This document shows, one piece after another, positions 26,936 to 37,807 of a stretch of DNA of 64,000 nt. Below the pieces are notes generated by a model. The model searched no databases. It saw nothing but the letters and a program-made list of their open reading frames with translations, and had not been told where the DNA came from. Within the stretch, counting starts at the first letter, position 1. Each line of letters starts with the position of its first letter. This stretch comes from Xenorhabdus koppenhoeferi (GTDB taxonomy: Bacteria > Pseudomonadota > Gammaproteobacteria > Enterobacterales > Enterobacteriaceae): NCBI RefSeq assembly GCF_900116635.1, contig NZ_FPBJ01000015.1, positions 1-64,000 of the forward strand, written 5' to 3'. The position numbers and the translations under genes were made by a program.

Positions 26936-28408
26936 ATGACAGGTCACCTGGATACATCATTGCTGCGCCAACAGGCTTATATCAACGGTCAGTGGATTGA
27001 TGCAGACAATAAAGCGACATTTAAAGTCACCAATCCTGCCACTGGGGAAGTGCTTGTCAATATCAGTGATATGGGTGCCACAGAGACACAATCTGCTATT
27101 GAAGCTGCCAAGAATGCGCTCCCTGCATGGCAGGCACTGACTGCAAAGCAGCGCAGCCAAAAACTCAGGCAATGGTTCCATCTGATAATGGAAAGCCAAA
27201 CTGACTTGGCTGAAATACTGAGCATGGAGCAAGGTAAATCCCATGCCGAAGCAATGGGTGAAATTGCTTACGGTGCCAGTTTTATCGAATGGTTTGCTGA
27301 AGAAGGTAAGCGTATTTACGGTGAAACGATCCCCTCTCCGATGCCGGGGCATCGTCTTGCCACTATCAAACAACCGATTGGTGTTGTTGCTGCGATTACA
27401 CCGTGGAACTTTCCCAATGCGATGATCACCCGTAAAGTTGGCCCGGCACTGGCTGCTGGCTGCACTGTGGTACTGAAACCTGCGGCTGAAACGCCTCTCT
27501 CTGCCCTTGCACTGGCAGTTTTGTCAGAGCGGGCAGGTATTCCGGCAGGGGTTTTGAATATTGTGACAGGAACGGACGCCAAAACCATTGGCGAAGTTCT
27601 GACCTCAAGCCCTATCGTGCGCAAACTCTCATTTACGGGTTCCACCCGTGTCGGCAAATTACTGATGGCACAAAGCGCCGACACGGTGAAAAAACTCTCT
27701 CTCGAATTGGGAGGCAATGCGCCATTTATCGTCTTTGATGATGCAGACCTTGATGCCGCTGTAGAGGGTGCATTGGCAGCAAAATTCCGTAACAGCGGGC
27801 AAACCTGCGTCTGTGCCAACCGTATTTTGGTACAAGAAGGCATTTACGATGCTTTCGCAGAACGTCTGGCACACGCAGTAAAACAACTTAATGTCGGGCC
27901 GGCTACTGACAAAACATCACAACAAGGGCCACTGATTAATCAGGCGGCAGTAGAAAAAGTACAGGCGCATATCAGCGATGCTGTTTCCAATGGTGCACGC
28001 ATTCTGGCTGGTGGTAAATCCCATGCACTGGGTGGACTGTTCTTTGAACCAACGGTACTGGCAGATGTTACTGAATCCATGCAGGTCGCTCACGAAGAAA
28101 CGTTCGGCCCACTGGCACCCCTGTTCAAATTCCGTAATGAAGACGAAGCTGTTCGTATAGCCAACAATACGGAATTTGGTTTAGCGGCTTATTTTTATTC
28201 CCGCGATATTGGACGGATTTACCGCGTGGCGGAAGCACTGGAAAGCGGTATGGTTGGCATCAATGAAGGTCTGATTTCTAACGAAATTGCACCATTTGGC
28301 GGCATCAAACAATCGGGATTGGGTCGTGAAGGTTCACGTTACGGTATCGAAGATTATCTGGAAGTGAAATACCTCTGTTTTGGAGGATTAGAAACTAAAG
28401 GAGCTTAA
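26936..28408 (+). CDS. Succinate-semialdehyde dehydrogenase inserted in the hpa cluster
   Basis: A 490-residue GabD-like aldehyde dehydrogenase. It shows PWNFPNAMITRKVGPALAAG, FTGSTRVGK, SLELGGNAP and catalytic Cys in NSGQTCVCANRI, ending FGGIKQSGLGREG. Succinate semialdehyde is one of the two products of HpaI, so this enzyme would send it to succinate and the TCA cycle. E. coli W lacks it within the cluster; here it lies between hpaF and hpaH, 99 bases after hpaF and 6 before hpaH. Exact cofactor preference is not readable. Confidence 0.9.
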   Translation: MTGHLDTSLLRQQAYINGQWIDADNKATFKVTNPATGEVLVNISDMGATETQSAIEAAKNALPAWQALTAKQRSQKLRQWFHLIMESQTDLAEILSMEQGKSHAEAMGEIAYGASFIEWFAEEGKRIYGETIPSPMPGHRLATIKQPIGVVAAITPWNFPNAMITRKVGPALAAGCTVVLKPAAETPLSALALAVLSERAGIPAGVLNIVTGTDAKTIGEVLTSSPIVRKLSFTGSTRVGKLLMAQSADTVKKLSLELGGNAPFIVFDDADLDAAVEGALAAKFRNSGQTCVCANRILVQEGIYDAFAERLAHAVKQLNVGPATDKTSQQGPLINQAAVEKVQAHISDAVSNGARILAGGKSHALGGLFFEPTVLADVTESMQVAHEETFGPLAPLFKFRNEDEAVRIANNTEFGLAAYFYSRDIGRIYRVAEALESGMVGINEGLISNEIAPFGGIKQSGLGREGSRYGIEDYLEVKYLCFGGLETKGA

Positions 28409-28414
28409 TACGCT

Positions 28415-29218
28415 ATGCTACAGCAAGAAGTCGTATCACAGATTGCACGCCGTTTACATCAGGCAGAGAAAGATCGTGAACAGATCCGTCAAATCTCACT
28501 GGACTATCCAGAAATGACGATTGAGGATGCTTACGCCATTCAACGCGAATGGGTGGATTTGAAAATCATGGAAGGCCGGACTCTCAAAGGACATAAAATT
28601 GGCCTGACTTCCAGGGCCATGCAAGCCAGTTCACAAATTGATGAACCGGATTACGGTGCTTTGCTGGATGATATGTTTTTTCAAGACGGCGGTGACATTC
28701 CCTGCGAACGTTTTATTGTGCCACGCATTGAGGTTGAACTGGCATTTGTGCTGGCCAAACCGTTGAGCGGCCCAAACTGTACGTTATTTGATGTTTATAA
28801 CGCGACAGATTACGTTATTCCGGCACTGGAGCTGATTGATGCCCGCTGTCACAACATCGATCCCGTAACTCAGCGCCCGCGTAAGGTGTTCGATACGATT
28901 TCTGACAATGCCGCCAATGGCGGTGTCATCATGGGAGGGCGTCCGATCAGGCCGGATGAGCTGGATCTGCGCTGGGTCAGTGCCCTGCTCTATCGCAATG
29001 GTGTGATTGAAGAATCCGGTGTGGCAGCGGCAGTTCTCAATCACCCCGCCAATGGTGTGGCATGGCTTGCCAATAAACTGGCTCCACATGGTGTGCAACT
29101 TGAAGCGGGCCAGATCATTCTTTCTGGCTCCTTTACCCGGCCTATTCCAGCCCGTAAAGGCGATACCTTTCATGTGGATTATGGTGTGTTAGGCTCAATT
29201 AGCTGTCATTTTGTTTAA
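28415..29218 (+). CDS. hpaH: 2-oxo-hepta-3-ene-1,7-dioate hydratase
   Basis: A 267-residue hydratase of the MhpD/FAH-like family. It has [12 protein letters not shown], the acidic [12 protein letters not shown] metal-binding segment and [11 protein letters not shown]. It hydrates 2-oxohept-3-enedioate for cleavage by HpaI. Its end overlaps the upstream extension of the hpaI frame but not the likely hpaI start. Confidence 0.93.
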   Translation: MLQQEVVSQIARRLHQAEKDREQIRQISLDYPEMTIEDAYAIQREWVDLKIMEGRTLKGHKIGLTSRAMQASSQIDEPDYGALLDDMFFQDGGDIPCERFIVPRIEVELAFVLAKPLSGPNCTLFDVYNATDYVIPALELIDARCHNIDPVTQRPRKVFDTISDNAANGGVIMGGRPIRPDELDLRWVSALLYRNGVIEESGVAAAVLNHPANGVAWLANKLAPHGVQLEAGQIILSGSFTRPIPARKGDTFHVDYGVLGSISCHFV

Positions 29219-29252
29219 CGTTTCCTGTTTTAAGATCTCCAGAGGTGAAATC

Positions 29253-30059
29253 ATGGATCAGCTAACAAATAGGTTTAAACAAGCCCTAAAAACAGGGCAT
29301 CCACAAATTGGATTGTGGCTTGGCTTATGCAGTGGATATAGCGCAGAAATTCTGGCAGGAACGGGATTCGATTGGTTGCTGATTGATGGTGAACATGCCC
29401 CCAACAATATTTCTACCATTCTTTCGCAATTACAGAGTATTGCCCCTTATTCCAGCCAGCCTGTTGTTCGTCCACCGTGGAATGATCTGGTGATCATCAA
29501 GCAACTATTGGATATCGGTGCTCAGACGCTATTGATTCCGATGATCCAGAATGCCGGGCAAGCGCGCCAAGCGGTTCAGGCTACTCGCTATCCACCTGCG
29601 GGTATTCGAGGTGTTGGCAGTGCACTGGCGCGTGCTTCACGCTGGAACCGTATTCCTGATTATCTCTCCCGTGCAAATGATGAAATGTGCGTGTTGGTGC
29701 AGGTAGAAACGTGTGAGGCGTTGAGAAATATACCGGAAATAGCCGCTGTCGAAGGTATCGATGGTATATTTATCGGCCCGGCAGATCTCAGCGCAGATAT
29801 GGGACACATCAACAACCCGCAACATCCTGAAGTCAAAACCGCGATTGAACAAGCCATTATGCAAATCAAAGCCTCAGGTAAGGCGGCTGGTATTTTGATG
29901 ACTCATGTCGATGCAGCTAAACATTATCTTGAGCTAGGTGCTCTTTTCGTCGCCGTAGGTGTTGATACAACTTTGCTGACAGGTGCGGCTAACGCTCTGG
30001 CAGCACAGTTTAACAACATTCAGGATAAACAAACCATATCATCATCGAACGTTTATTAA
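29253..30059 (+). CDS. hpaI: 4-hydroxy-2-oxoheptanedioate aldolase
   Basis: A 268-residue class II pyruvate aldolase. Motifs: [53 protein letters not shown] and [13 protein letters not shown]. It releases pyruvate and succinate semialdehyde. ATG 29253 after CCAGAGGTG is preferred over ATG 29211, which lies within hpaH. Confidence 0.94.
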   Translation: MDQLTNRFKQALKTGHPQIGLWLGLCSGYSAEILAGTGFDWLLIDGEHAPNNISTILSQLQSIAPYSSQPVVRPPWNDLVIIKQLLDIGAQTLLIPMIQNAGQARQAVQATRYPPAGIRGVGSALARASRWNRIPDYLSRANDEMCVLVQVETCEALRNIPEIAAVEGIDGIFIGPADLSADMGHINNPQHPEVKTAIEQAIMQIKASGKAAGILMTHVDAAKHYLELGALFVAVGVDTTLLTGAANALAAQFNNIQDKQTISSSNVY

Positions 30060-30170
30060 ACACCCGACACTAACAATAAGCCATACAGGCAGATGTTGAT
30101 AGCAGCATCTGCCATTGCAGTTGAAGTTCCTGATAATAATTCTTTAAGAACAATAAGAAAGGAAACGACA

Positions 30171-31550
30171 ATGAGCATTTCACCTCGCGCCACACGCCAA
30201 GCGGATCATCCTTCCGGTCAACATAACAAGCTCACTGCTCAACAACAAAACGTCATCAATAAATTATTCCGACGTTTAATCCTTTTTCTCTTTGTTCTGT
30301 TTGTATTTTCTTTTCTGGATCGCATCAATATCGGCTTTGCGGGTTTGACGATGGGAAAAGATTTGGGATTAACTTCCACCATGTTCGGGCTGGCAGCCAC
30401 GTTTTTTTACGCCACTTATGTCATTTTCGGCATTCCCAGTAATGTGATGCTCAGTATTGTGGGCGCTCGCCGCTGGATTGCCACTATTATGGTGTTATGG
30501 GGAATTGCCTCTACTGCGACGATGTTTGCCACCGGCCCGACCAGCCTGTACATCCTGCGTATGCTGGTAGGCATTGCAGAAGCGGGTTTTTTACCGGGTA
30601 TTTTAGTCTATCTGACTTATTGGTTTCCCACCTACTATCGCGCCCGAGCCAATGCGCTGTTTATGATAGCCATGCCTGTAACAATGGCATTTGGCTCACT
30701 GATTTCCGGCTATATTCTGGAAATGGACGGCATCTGGAATCTGCGTGGCTGGCAGTGGTTATTTTTGCTGGAAGGTTTTCCTTCTGTTTTGCTTGGTGTT
30801 GTTGTCTGGTTTTATCTGGATGATTCACCGGAAAAAGCCAAATGGCTCACCCGTGAAGATAAACAATGCCTTCAAGAGATGATAGAGGACGATAAGCTTT
30901 CGCCAGAAAAATCCAATGAACATCCTCCGCAAGATCCCCAGAAAGAAAACATAAGCTTATGGCGTGAGATTTTTACTCCGATTATCCTGATGTATACCTT
31001 TGCTTACTTCTGTCTGACCAATACGCTGAGCGCCATTAATATCTGGACACCGCAAATCATGCAGAGTTTCAATCAAAGCAGCAGCCATGTAGTCATCGGC
31101 ATTCTGACAGCGATTCCACAATTTTGCACAATCTTGGGCATGATTTACTGGAGCCGGCGCTCAGATCGCCTGCAAGAACGCAAAATACACACCGCACTGC
31201 CTTATCTGTTCGCCGCGGCGGGCTGGATTTTAACGTCATCGACTGATAACAGCATGGTGCAGCTACTGGGGATTATCATGGCTTCCACCGGATCGTTCAC
31301 GGCTATGGCGGTCTTCTGGACAACACCGGATCAATCAATCAGCTTACGCGCCCGTGCAGTCGGGATCGCCGTGATCAATGCCACGGGAAATGTAGGGTCT
31401 GCTGTCAGTCCCCTCTTGATCGGCTGGCTGAAAGATCAAACTGGCAGTTTCAACTCAGGGCTGTATTTTGTCGCAGGCTTGCTACTCATTGGAGCCTTGA
31501 TGGTTTTATTGATCCCAATGGAACACTCAAAGCCACGAACAACACCATAA
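30171..31550 (+). CDS. hpaX: 4-hydroxyphenylacetate permease (MFS)
   Basis: A 459-residue transporter of the anion:cation symporter type with 12 predicted membrane segments. It has FLDRINIGFAGLTMGKDLG near the start of TM1 and the GIAEAGFLPGILVYLTYWFP stretch in TM4-5. ATG 30171 follows AGAAAGGAAACG; the frame extends upstream but without a site. The neighbouring catabolic genes define the substrate. Confidence 0.9.
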   Translation: MSISPRATRQADHPSGQHNKLTAQQQNVINKLFRRLILFLFVLFVFSFLDRINIGFAGLTMGKDLGLTSTMFGLAATFFYATYVIFGIPSNVMLSIVGARRWIATIMVLWGIASTATMFATGPTSLYILRMLVGIAEAGFLPGILVYLTYWFPTYYRARANALFMIAMPVTMAFGSLISGYILEMDGIWNLRGWQWLFLLEGFPSVLLGVVVWFYLDDSPEKAKWLTREDKQCLQEMIEDDKLSPEKSNEHPPQDPQKENISLWREIFTPIILMYTFAYFCLTNTLSAINIWTPQIMQSFNQSSSHVVIGILTAIPQFCTILGMIYWSRRSDRLQERKIHTALPYLFAAAGWILTSSTDNSMVQLLGIIMASTGSFTAMAVFWTTPDQSISLRARAVGIAVINATGNVGSAVSPLLIGWLKDQTGSFNSGLYFVAGLLLIGALMVLLIPMEHSKPRTTP

Positions 31551-31604
31551 ATAACGAAGCACACAATAAATTAAACAACAGCTGGGTACGGAAGGAAAAA
31601 ACTG

Positions 31605-32498
31605 ATGTCTGCATCCAATATGACCAAGCCTATCATTACCAATATCGATATCAGCAAAGATTATGATGAAACTCAGGGATCGGATGATGTTCACTATCAA
31701 ACTTTTGGTCGCATGGCTGCATTTTTTGGTCGTGATATGCAGGCGCATCGTCATGATAGTTTTTTCCAACTGCATTATCTGGTGACAGGACGGATTGAAC
31801 TGCAATTGGACGAACAACGTTATTCTGTACAGGCTCCGCTGTTTATCCTGACTCCACCTTCCGTCCCCCATGCCTTTTTTACTCAGGAAGACACCGACGG
31901 TTATGTACTGACCGTCCGTCAGGAATTGATCACCCCGTTGCTCAGTTCGCTTTATCCCACTCATCGGGAGGTGGTGGATATTCCAGCTATCTGTCTTTCT
32001 GTCGCAGATAAATACGATGAATTGGAAACATTCAACCATTATTGGGCACTGATAGGGCGTGAATCTGCCAATCAATTTGCTGGGCGAGAACAATCGTTGG
32101 CATTTCTGGCTCAATCTCTGTTTACCTTTCTGCTGCGCAGTATTCCCCTTGATGATCATCGCCCTAGTGGTGTTAGAGGAGAATTAAAACTGTTTCAGCG
32201 CTTTAACCAGTTGGTGGATCATCATTATCATGAGCATATTGCCGTGCCGGAATATGCGGAAAAACTGGGGATTACAGAATCACGTCTGAAAGATATGTGT
32301 CGCCGATTTGCCAATCGCCCGCCTAAGCGGTTGATCTTTGATCGGCAATTGCGGGAAGCAAAACGATTGCTGCTGTTCAGTGATAGCCCGGTATTTGAAA
32401 TAGCCTATCAACTCGGATTTAAAGACCCGGCTTACTTTGCCCGGTTTTTTAATCGATTGGTGGGATGTTCACCGAGTGCCTGGAGGGAAAAAGATTGA
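31605..32498 (+). CDS. hpaA: AraC-family activator of hpaBC
   Basis: A 297-residue regulator: a cupin-type sensor (~40-140, with HRHDSFFQLHYLVTG) and a C-terminal double HTH ending FEIAYQLGFKDPAYFARFFN, RLVGCSPSAWR. HpaA activates the upper-pathway genes hpaBC in response to 4-hydroxyphenylacetate. It lies 249 bases upstream of hpaB, with the activated promoter presumably in the gap. Confidence 0.93.
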   Translation: MSASNMTKPIITNIDISKDYDETQGSDDVHYQTFGRMAAFFGRDMQAHRHDSFFQLHYLVTGRIELQLDEQRYSVQAPLFILTPPSVPHAFFTQEDTDGYVLTVRQELITPLLSSLYPTHREVVDIPAICLSVADKYDELETFNHYWALIGRESANQFAGREQSLAFLAQSLFTFLLRSIPLDDHRPSGVRGELKLFQRFNQLVDHHYHEHIAVPEYAEKLGITESRLKDMCRRFANRPPKRLIFDRQLREAKRLLLFSDSPVFEIAYQLGFKDPAYFARFFNRLVGCSPSAWREKD

Positions 32499-32746
32499 TA
32501 AAGCCTATTCAGTACAAAAATTATAACGTTACAGATTCTTTATCTTCAAAACACTAAGACGATCACATTTACACCATAATCTATCAATTTCCAACGAAAA
32601 GTACCCACAAATCCTCCTAAAGTCTCTTCAATAAAAGATCTTTAACCGCTTCAATTAGTCAAGATAAATCAAACATAAAATTAACATTTATTCCCCATAT
32701 AAATAACAAGGTCAAATAAGGGGATTGTGACAATAATGAGGTAGCC

Positions 32747-34309
32747 ATGAGACTTGAAGATTTTCGTGCCGATCATAAACGTCCGTTTACTAGCGAAGAA
32801 TATCTGAATTCCCTTCAGGATAGCCGTGAAATTTATATTTACGGGGAACGTGTTAAGGATGTAACAACACATCCGGCTTTCCGTAATGCGGCTGCCTCTA
32901 TTGGACAGTTATATGATGCCCTGCACTCCCCCGAAACCCATGATGCTCTGTGTTGGAATACCGATACCGGAACTGGAGGCTATACACACAAATTTTTCCG
33001 TTTTGCCACCAGCTCTGATGATATCCGTCAACAGCGCGATGCCATTGCGGAATGGTCACGTCTGAATTACGGCTGGATGGGACGCTCACCCGATTATAAA
33101 GCCGCATTTTGCTGTTCATTAGGTGCTTACCCTGAATATTATGGGCCATTCGCTGATAACGCCCGCCTCTGGTATAAACGCATTCAGGAAAGTTGCATCT
33201 ATTTTAACCATGCGATTGTTAACCCGCCGATTGATCGCCATAAACCCGCGGATCAGGTCAAAGATGTTTTTATCCAGATAGAAAAAGAAACGGATGCCGG
33301 AATTATTGTCAGTGGTGCTAAAGTTGTCGCAACCAATTCTGCACTGACCCACTATAATTTTATCGGTTTTGGTTCTGCGCAGGTTATCGGGGATAACCCT
33401 GATTTTGCCCTGATGTTTGTTGCACCAATGGATGTCGATGGTGTGAAATTAATCTCTCGTGCCTCTTATGAATTAATGGCTGGCGCAACAGGTACGCCGT
33501 TTGATTATCCTCTCTCCAGCCGGTTTGATGAAAATGACGCGATTTTAGTCATGGATAAGGTATTAATTCCGTGGGAAAACGTGTTAATTTATCGCGATTT
33601 TGATCGTGCCCGTAATTGGGCGGTACAAAGTGGGTTTGCCAGCCTGTTTCCCATTCAGGCCTGTGTGCGTTTTGCTGTGAAACTGGATTTCATCACTGCA
33701 CTTTTGCAAAAGAGCCTTGAATGCACAGGTGTGGTGGATTTTCGTGGTGTTCAGGCCGATTTGGGTGAAGTCGTCGCATGGCGCAATCTGTTCTGGTCAC
33801 TGACGGATGCTATGTGGGCAGAAGCGAAACCATGGGAAAATGGTGCTTATCTGCCAGATACCCAGGCAATTCAAACTTATCGCGTAATGGCACCAATGGC
33901 CTATACCAAAATCAAGAATATTATTGAAAGCAATGTCACCAGTGGTTTGATTTATTTACCATCCAGCGTACGTGATATAAATAATCCTGAAATCAATAAG
34001 TATCTTGAAAAATATGTTCGTGGCTCGAATGGAATTGATCATGTAGAACGAATTAAAATTTTGAAATTAATGTGGGATGCCATTGGCAGTGAATTCGGCG
34101 GTCGTCATGAATTATATGAAATCAATTATGCTGGTAGCCAGGATGAAATTCGCCTGCAATGTCTGCGTCATGCCTATGGTTCCGGCAACATGAATAAAAT
34201 GATGGAATTGGTAGATCGCTGCCTCTCTGATTATGATTTGAATGGTTGGACCAAACCCCATTTACACAATAATTGTGATATTAACCTGCTGGATAAGCTA
34301 CTGAAATAA
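32747..34309 (+). CDS. hpaB: 4-hydroxyphenylacetate 3-monooxygenase, oxygenase component
   Basis: A 520-residue FADH2-dependent hydroxylase that turns 4-hydroxyphenylacetate into homoprotocatechuate. It begins MRLEDFRADHKRPFTSEEYL and has RESC-like segments (RIQESCIYFNHAIVNPPIDR), SALTHYNFIGFGSAQ, and C-terminal GSEFGGRHELYEINYAGSQD. The length is that of E. coli HpaB. HpaC supplies the reduced flavin. Confidence 0.96.
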   Translation: MRLEDFRADHKRPFTSEEYLNSLQDSREIYIYGERVKDVTTHPAFRNAAASIGQLYDALHSPETHDALCWNTDTGTGGYTHKFFRFATSSDDIRQQRDAIAEWSRLNYGWMGRSPDYKAAFCCSLGAYPEYYGPFADNARLWYKRIQESCIYFNHAIVNPPIDRHKPADQVKDVFIQIEKETDAGIIVSGAKVVATNSALTHYNFIGFGSAQVIGDNPDFALMFVAPMDVDGVKLISRASYELMAGATGTPFDYPLSSRFDENDAILVMDKVLIPWENVLIYRDFDRARNWAVQSGFASLFPIQACVRFAVKLDFITALLQKSLECTGVVDFRGVQADLGEVVAWRNLFWSLTDAMWAEAKPWENGAYLPDTQAIQTYRVMAPMAYTKIKNIIESNVTSGLIYLPSSVRDINNPEINKYLEKYVRGSNGIDHVERIKILKLMWDAIGSEFGGRHELYEINYAGSQDEIRLQCLRHAYGSGNMNKMMELVDRCLSDYDLNGWTKPHLHNNCDINLLDKLLK

Positions 34310-34330
34310 ATCGGTAGCAGGAGGCCTATT

Positions 34331-34849
34331 ATGTCTATAGAAAATGAACATCGTCTGCGTTTCAGGGATGCGATGGCAAGCCTTTCCGCTGCGGTGAATA
34401 TCATCACCACTGATGGTCCCGCCGGGCGCCGGGGAATAACTGCGACAGCGGTATGCTCTGTAACTGATACACCTCCAACTCTGATGGTATGTATTAATCG
34501 CAATAGCGTCGTGAATTCTGCACTTCAGGAAAATAGGCATATGTGTGTCAATATCCTGAATCATAAACAGGAGTTGATAGCGCGTCACTTCGCAGGCATG
34601 ACCAAAATGAGTATGGAAGAACGCTTTAATTGGGACATTTGGCAAACCGGTATGCTGGGGCAACCCCTGCTAAAAGAAACACTCGCCAATTTGGAAGGGA
34701 GTATTGAGAAAATACAGGAAATCGGAACTCACTATGTATATCTAATCGAGATAAAGCAAATTATTGTGCGTCAAGAAGGTCATGGATTGCTCTACTTTAA
34801 ACGTGATTTTCATCCTGTGATGGATAAAAGTATGGAAGCAGTTGTTTAA
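34331..34849 (+). CDS. hpaC: 4-hydroxyphenylacetate 3-monooxygenase, flavin reductase
   Basis: A 172-residue NAD(P)H:flavin oxidoreductase of the HpaC family. It has FRDAMASLSAAVNIITTDGP, GITATAVCSVTDTPPTLMVC and NILNHKQELIARHFAG. AGCAGGAGG before ATG 34331 is a strong ribosome site. It is the last gene of the cluster. Confidence 0.95.
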   Translation: MSIENEHRLRFRDAMASLSAAVNIITTDGPAGRRGITATAVCSVTDTPPTLMVCINRNSVVNSALQENRHMCVNILNHKQELIARHFAGMTKMSMEERFNWDIWQTGMLGQPLLKETLANLEGSIEKIQEIGTHYVYLIEIKQIIVRQEGHGLLYFKRDFHPVMDKSMEAVV

Positions 34850-34927
34850 GTTAAACAACACCATATTTGAAACAGCATTGCACTCAACATAATTTCTCTC
34901 AAAACTCATTCCTGTAGTTTCTTAATA

Positions 34928-34954
34928 TGAAGGTTCTTTCTCCAAGAGCCTTCA
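34928..34954 (+). terminator. Hairpin downstream of hpaC
   Basis: TGAAGGTTCTT and AAGAGCCTTCA form an 11-bp stem with one G-T pair. The T-tract is missing, so termination strength is uncertain. Confidence 0.4.
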
Positions 34955-35385
34955 TAAAGAATCACGGCTTCAATTTCAAAATTAGGAAAATAGCCAATAT
35001 ATAATAAAGATTTAATATATATATTAGTAATTCATATCTATACTATCACGCTTTTCATCTGTCATTTTTTCGATAACTAATAAACAACAAAGGTCAAATC
35101 ACACTCAAATTGATTCATTTACGAACACATAAACTCCATATTAATAATTTTTGATAGTAATTTAGTGAATATTCTGCCAGATCTGGTATTACTCTTTTAC
35201 GTTAATGTGATCTACCGTTGAGAAGATATCATATCAGTATATTAACCTCCCCCTCTTCACGATCACCCTGAATAAATAAACGAAATCACAACCCGTGCGA
35301 TACATTACGTTACAAATATGTTAACAGCAGTATAATAATCTGGATGTATTGCCAATTGGAATGGTAGCTAACAAAGGCATTCATT
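34955..35385. other. Gene-free gap upstream of the dtpA relic
   Basis: About 430 AT-rich bases with no supported reading frame; it would have held the dtpA promoter. Confidence 0.5.
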
Positions 35386-36851
35386 ATGAGTAAAACCACC
35401 CCGGTCGGTTTATGGGATCAACCGAAGCCCTTTTTCATGATCTTTTTTGTGGAACTATGGGAACGATTTGGTTACTACGGCGTTCAAGGAATTCTTGCCG
35501 TATACTTCGTCCAACAACTCGGATTTTCCGAAGCACAAGCGTTTATTACCTTTGGTGCATTTACTGCACTGGTTTACGGCCTGATTTCTCTTGGTGGTTA
35601 TGTTGGCGATCACATACTCGGGACTAAACGAACCATCGTTTTGGGCGCGATTATCATGGCAATCGGCTATTTTATGATTGGCCTGTCTATCATGAAGCCA
35701 GAACTGATTTTTTATGCATTGGGTACGGTTGCCGTCGGTAACGGTCTTTTCAAGGCCAATCCTGCCAGCCTGCTGGCTAAATGTTACCAACCACAAGATC
35801 CTCGTCTGGATGGCGCATTTACACTGTTTTATATGTCGATCAATATCGGTTCCCTGGTATCCCTTTCCCTCGCCCCTGTGATTGCTGAAAAACATGGCTA
35901 TACCGTCACTTACAATATCTGCGGTATCGGCCTGATTATCGCTCTGCTGGTGTATTTCGCCTGCCGCCGTATAGTCCATAACGTCGGCTCTAAGCCAGAT
36001 CATCAGCCGCTCAAACCACTCAACCTGCTGGTCGTTCTGGTGGGTAGTGTAGCCACGATTGGCGCTTGCGCATGGCTATTGCACAACCGGTAATTGCCAA
36101 TCTTGCCTTGTTCGCCATTACTACTATTGTAATAATTATTTTCTTCTGGCAAGCGTTCAAGCAGAATAAAGTAAGCCGTAATAAAATGTTTGTGGCTTTT
36201 ATTCTGATGCTTCAGGCGGTTGTATTCTTCATCCTGTATAACCAAATGCCCACTTCTCTTAATTTCTTCGCCATCAATAACGTTCATCACCAGATCCTTG
36301 GTTTTAATATCAATCCCATCAGTTTCTAGGCATTAAATCCATTTTGGATCATCATCATCAGTCCAATACTGGCCGTGGTATACACCAAGCTAGGTACCAA
36401 AAGCAAAGATTTTTCGATGCCAACAAAATTTACCTTCGGTATGTTCCTATGTTCTCTGGGCTTTCTGACAGCCGCCGCTTCGGGTTTGTTTGCTGATGCC
36501 CAAGGCATTACTTCCCCGTGATTTATCGTGCTGGTGTATCTGTTCCAGAGCGTGGGAGAATTGATGATTAGCGCCTTAGGTCTGGCAATGGTGGCAGCAT
36601 TTGTTCCCAGTTATCTGACTGGCTTTATTCTGGGGATGTGGTTCCTGTCACAAGCGGTGGCATCAATGTTAGCAAGTCATGTGGCGGCATTGACTGCTAC
36701 ACCAATCGGCGTAACTGATCCCCTGCAAACCCTGCCAATTTATATGGGTGTGTTTGGTAAAATCGGGGTCGCCACACTGATTATCGCCGTGATTATGGCC
36801 TTTATGGTGCCATGGCTGAACCGTATTATGAAAGAGGAAATGAAGGCATAA
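35386..36851 (+). pseudogene. dtpA: Di/tripeptide permease DtpA (TppB), inactivated
   Basis: A POT-family proton-coupled peptide transporter gene that would encode ~485 residues. The first frame (35386-36093) has the [19 protein letters not shown] signature. A base is lost near 36088-36090 (C-A-W-L-L-H-N should run on into PVIANLALF), shifting the frame. The continuation meets TAG 36327-36329, where relatives have Gln in INPVSFQALNPFW, and TGA 36519-36521, where relatives have Trp in [13 protein letters not shown]. Three independent lesions make sequencing error an unlikely full explanation. The C-terminal part is otherwise well preserved, so decay is recent. Confidence 0.9.
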
Positions 36852-36994
36852 TTGACCTAATTCTGCTTGCCTGAACACATTCTCCGCTCGTTGATAATAA
36901 AAATAATGGGCGGGAATCATTTCTTTTCAGGTAGTTTAGCTGCCTCGTTTGAATAGAAAATATCCATAAAATGAACATTCATCCTGTTTGGCTC

Positions 36995-37807
36995 TCAACT
37001 TTTTAATTTTTCAATCACAGAATGCGCCAATTCCAGAGAATTTGCTGATAATAAGCAATTGCTTTGAATCAAATTGTCTGTGTTACCGTATAGATCCATA
37101 ACTGTCATTCCTGCTTCTTTGAGACAAACTATCAAAGCTGCGCTATCCCATGGTTTCATAATCGTATCAATCGCTAAATCAACCTTACCTCGGGCAACAC
37201 TTAAATGCTGAATACAGTCGCCCGAAAACTTGAATGATTTAGCAATTTTTATTATCTCAATTAACTCCCAAGGGGTAGCACCATTCTCCAGCCACGTTGA
37301 CGTTCCATGTATGCCAGATGAGGTAATAGTAGCTGCACTTATAGATTTAGATGACTCTGAATTGAGTAACTTTACATCATTATAGCTATCTGTGTAAAAG
37401 CATCCTTCTCCTTTGGCTGCATACATCAGTTGATTTAAACCAGGAATTGCAACCGTTCCTAATATCGGTTCATTATTTTCAATTAGAGCAATTAAAGAGC
37501 CGTATACAGGGATATCCAGTTTAAACCATGAGGTTCCATCTATCGGATCTATTAACCAAAAACGATCAACATCGTCAAAACCTTCTGGACTCAATTCTTC
37601 TCCATAAACAGAAATGTCTGGAGTAAGCTGCATCAAAGAGTCTCGAATATACTCCTCCGCTAATATGTCAATATTACTAATAACGCTATGATCCAATTTT
37701 TCACTGAACTGTGCCTCTGATTTGTTTTTTTCAATCAAATTAGATGCTGATGTTGCTACATTTTTAACTAATGATAATAGTTCTGCTAAGTTAAGTTCGC
37801 TTTTCAT
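36995..37807 (-). CDS. Inositol-monophosphatase-family phosphatase
   Basis: A 270-residue Mg-dependent phosphatase. It has the family's metal sites: GEE (residue ~70), DPIDGTSWF (~86) and WDSAALIVCLKEAG (~220). Substrates in this family include inositol phosphate, PAP and histidinol phosphate, and sequence alone does not decide. It is the last gene of a five-gene operon, with its start overlapping the exporter gene by 17 bases. It may remove a phosphate from a pathway intermediate. Confidence 0.85.
   Translation of the reverse strand: MKSELNLAELLSLVKNVATSASNLIEKNKSEAQFSEKLDHSVISNIDILAEEYIRDSLMQLTPDISVYGEELSPEGFDDVDRFWLIDPIDGTSWFKLDIPVYGSLIALIENNEPILGTVAIPGLNQLMYAAKGEGCFYTDSYNDVKLLNSESSKSISAATITSSGIHGTSTWLENGATPWELIEIIKIAKSFKFSGDCIQHLSVARGKVDLAIDTIMKPWDSAALIVCLKEAGMTVMDLYGNTDNLIQSNCLLSANSLELAHSVIEKLKS

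Noticed and set aside
26936-28408. Long antisense frames opposite the aldehyde dehydrogenases as genes
   Set aside because: They mirror codon bias of the sense genes, have no ribosome sites and no recognisable protein content.
34955-35385. A small gene in the hpaC-dtpA gap
   Set aside because: Every frame is broken by stops at short intervals and no ribosome site precedes any ATG of useful length.
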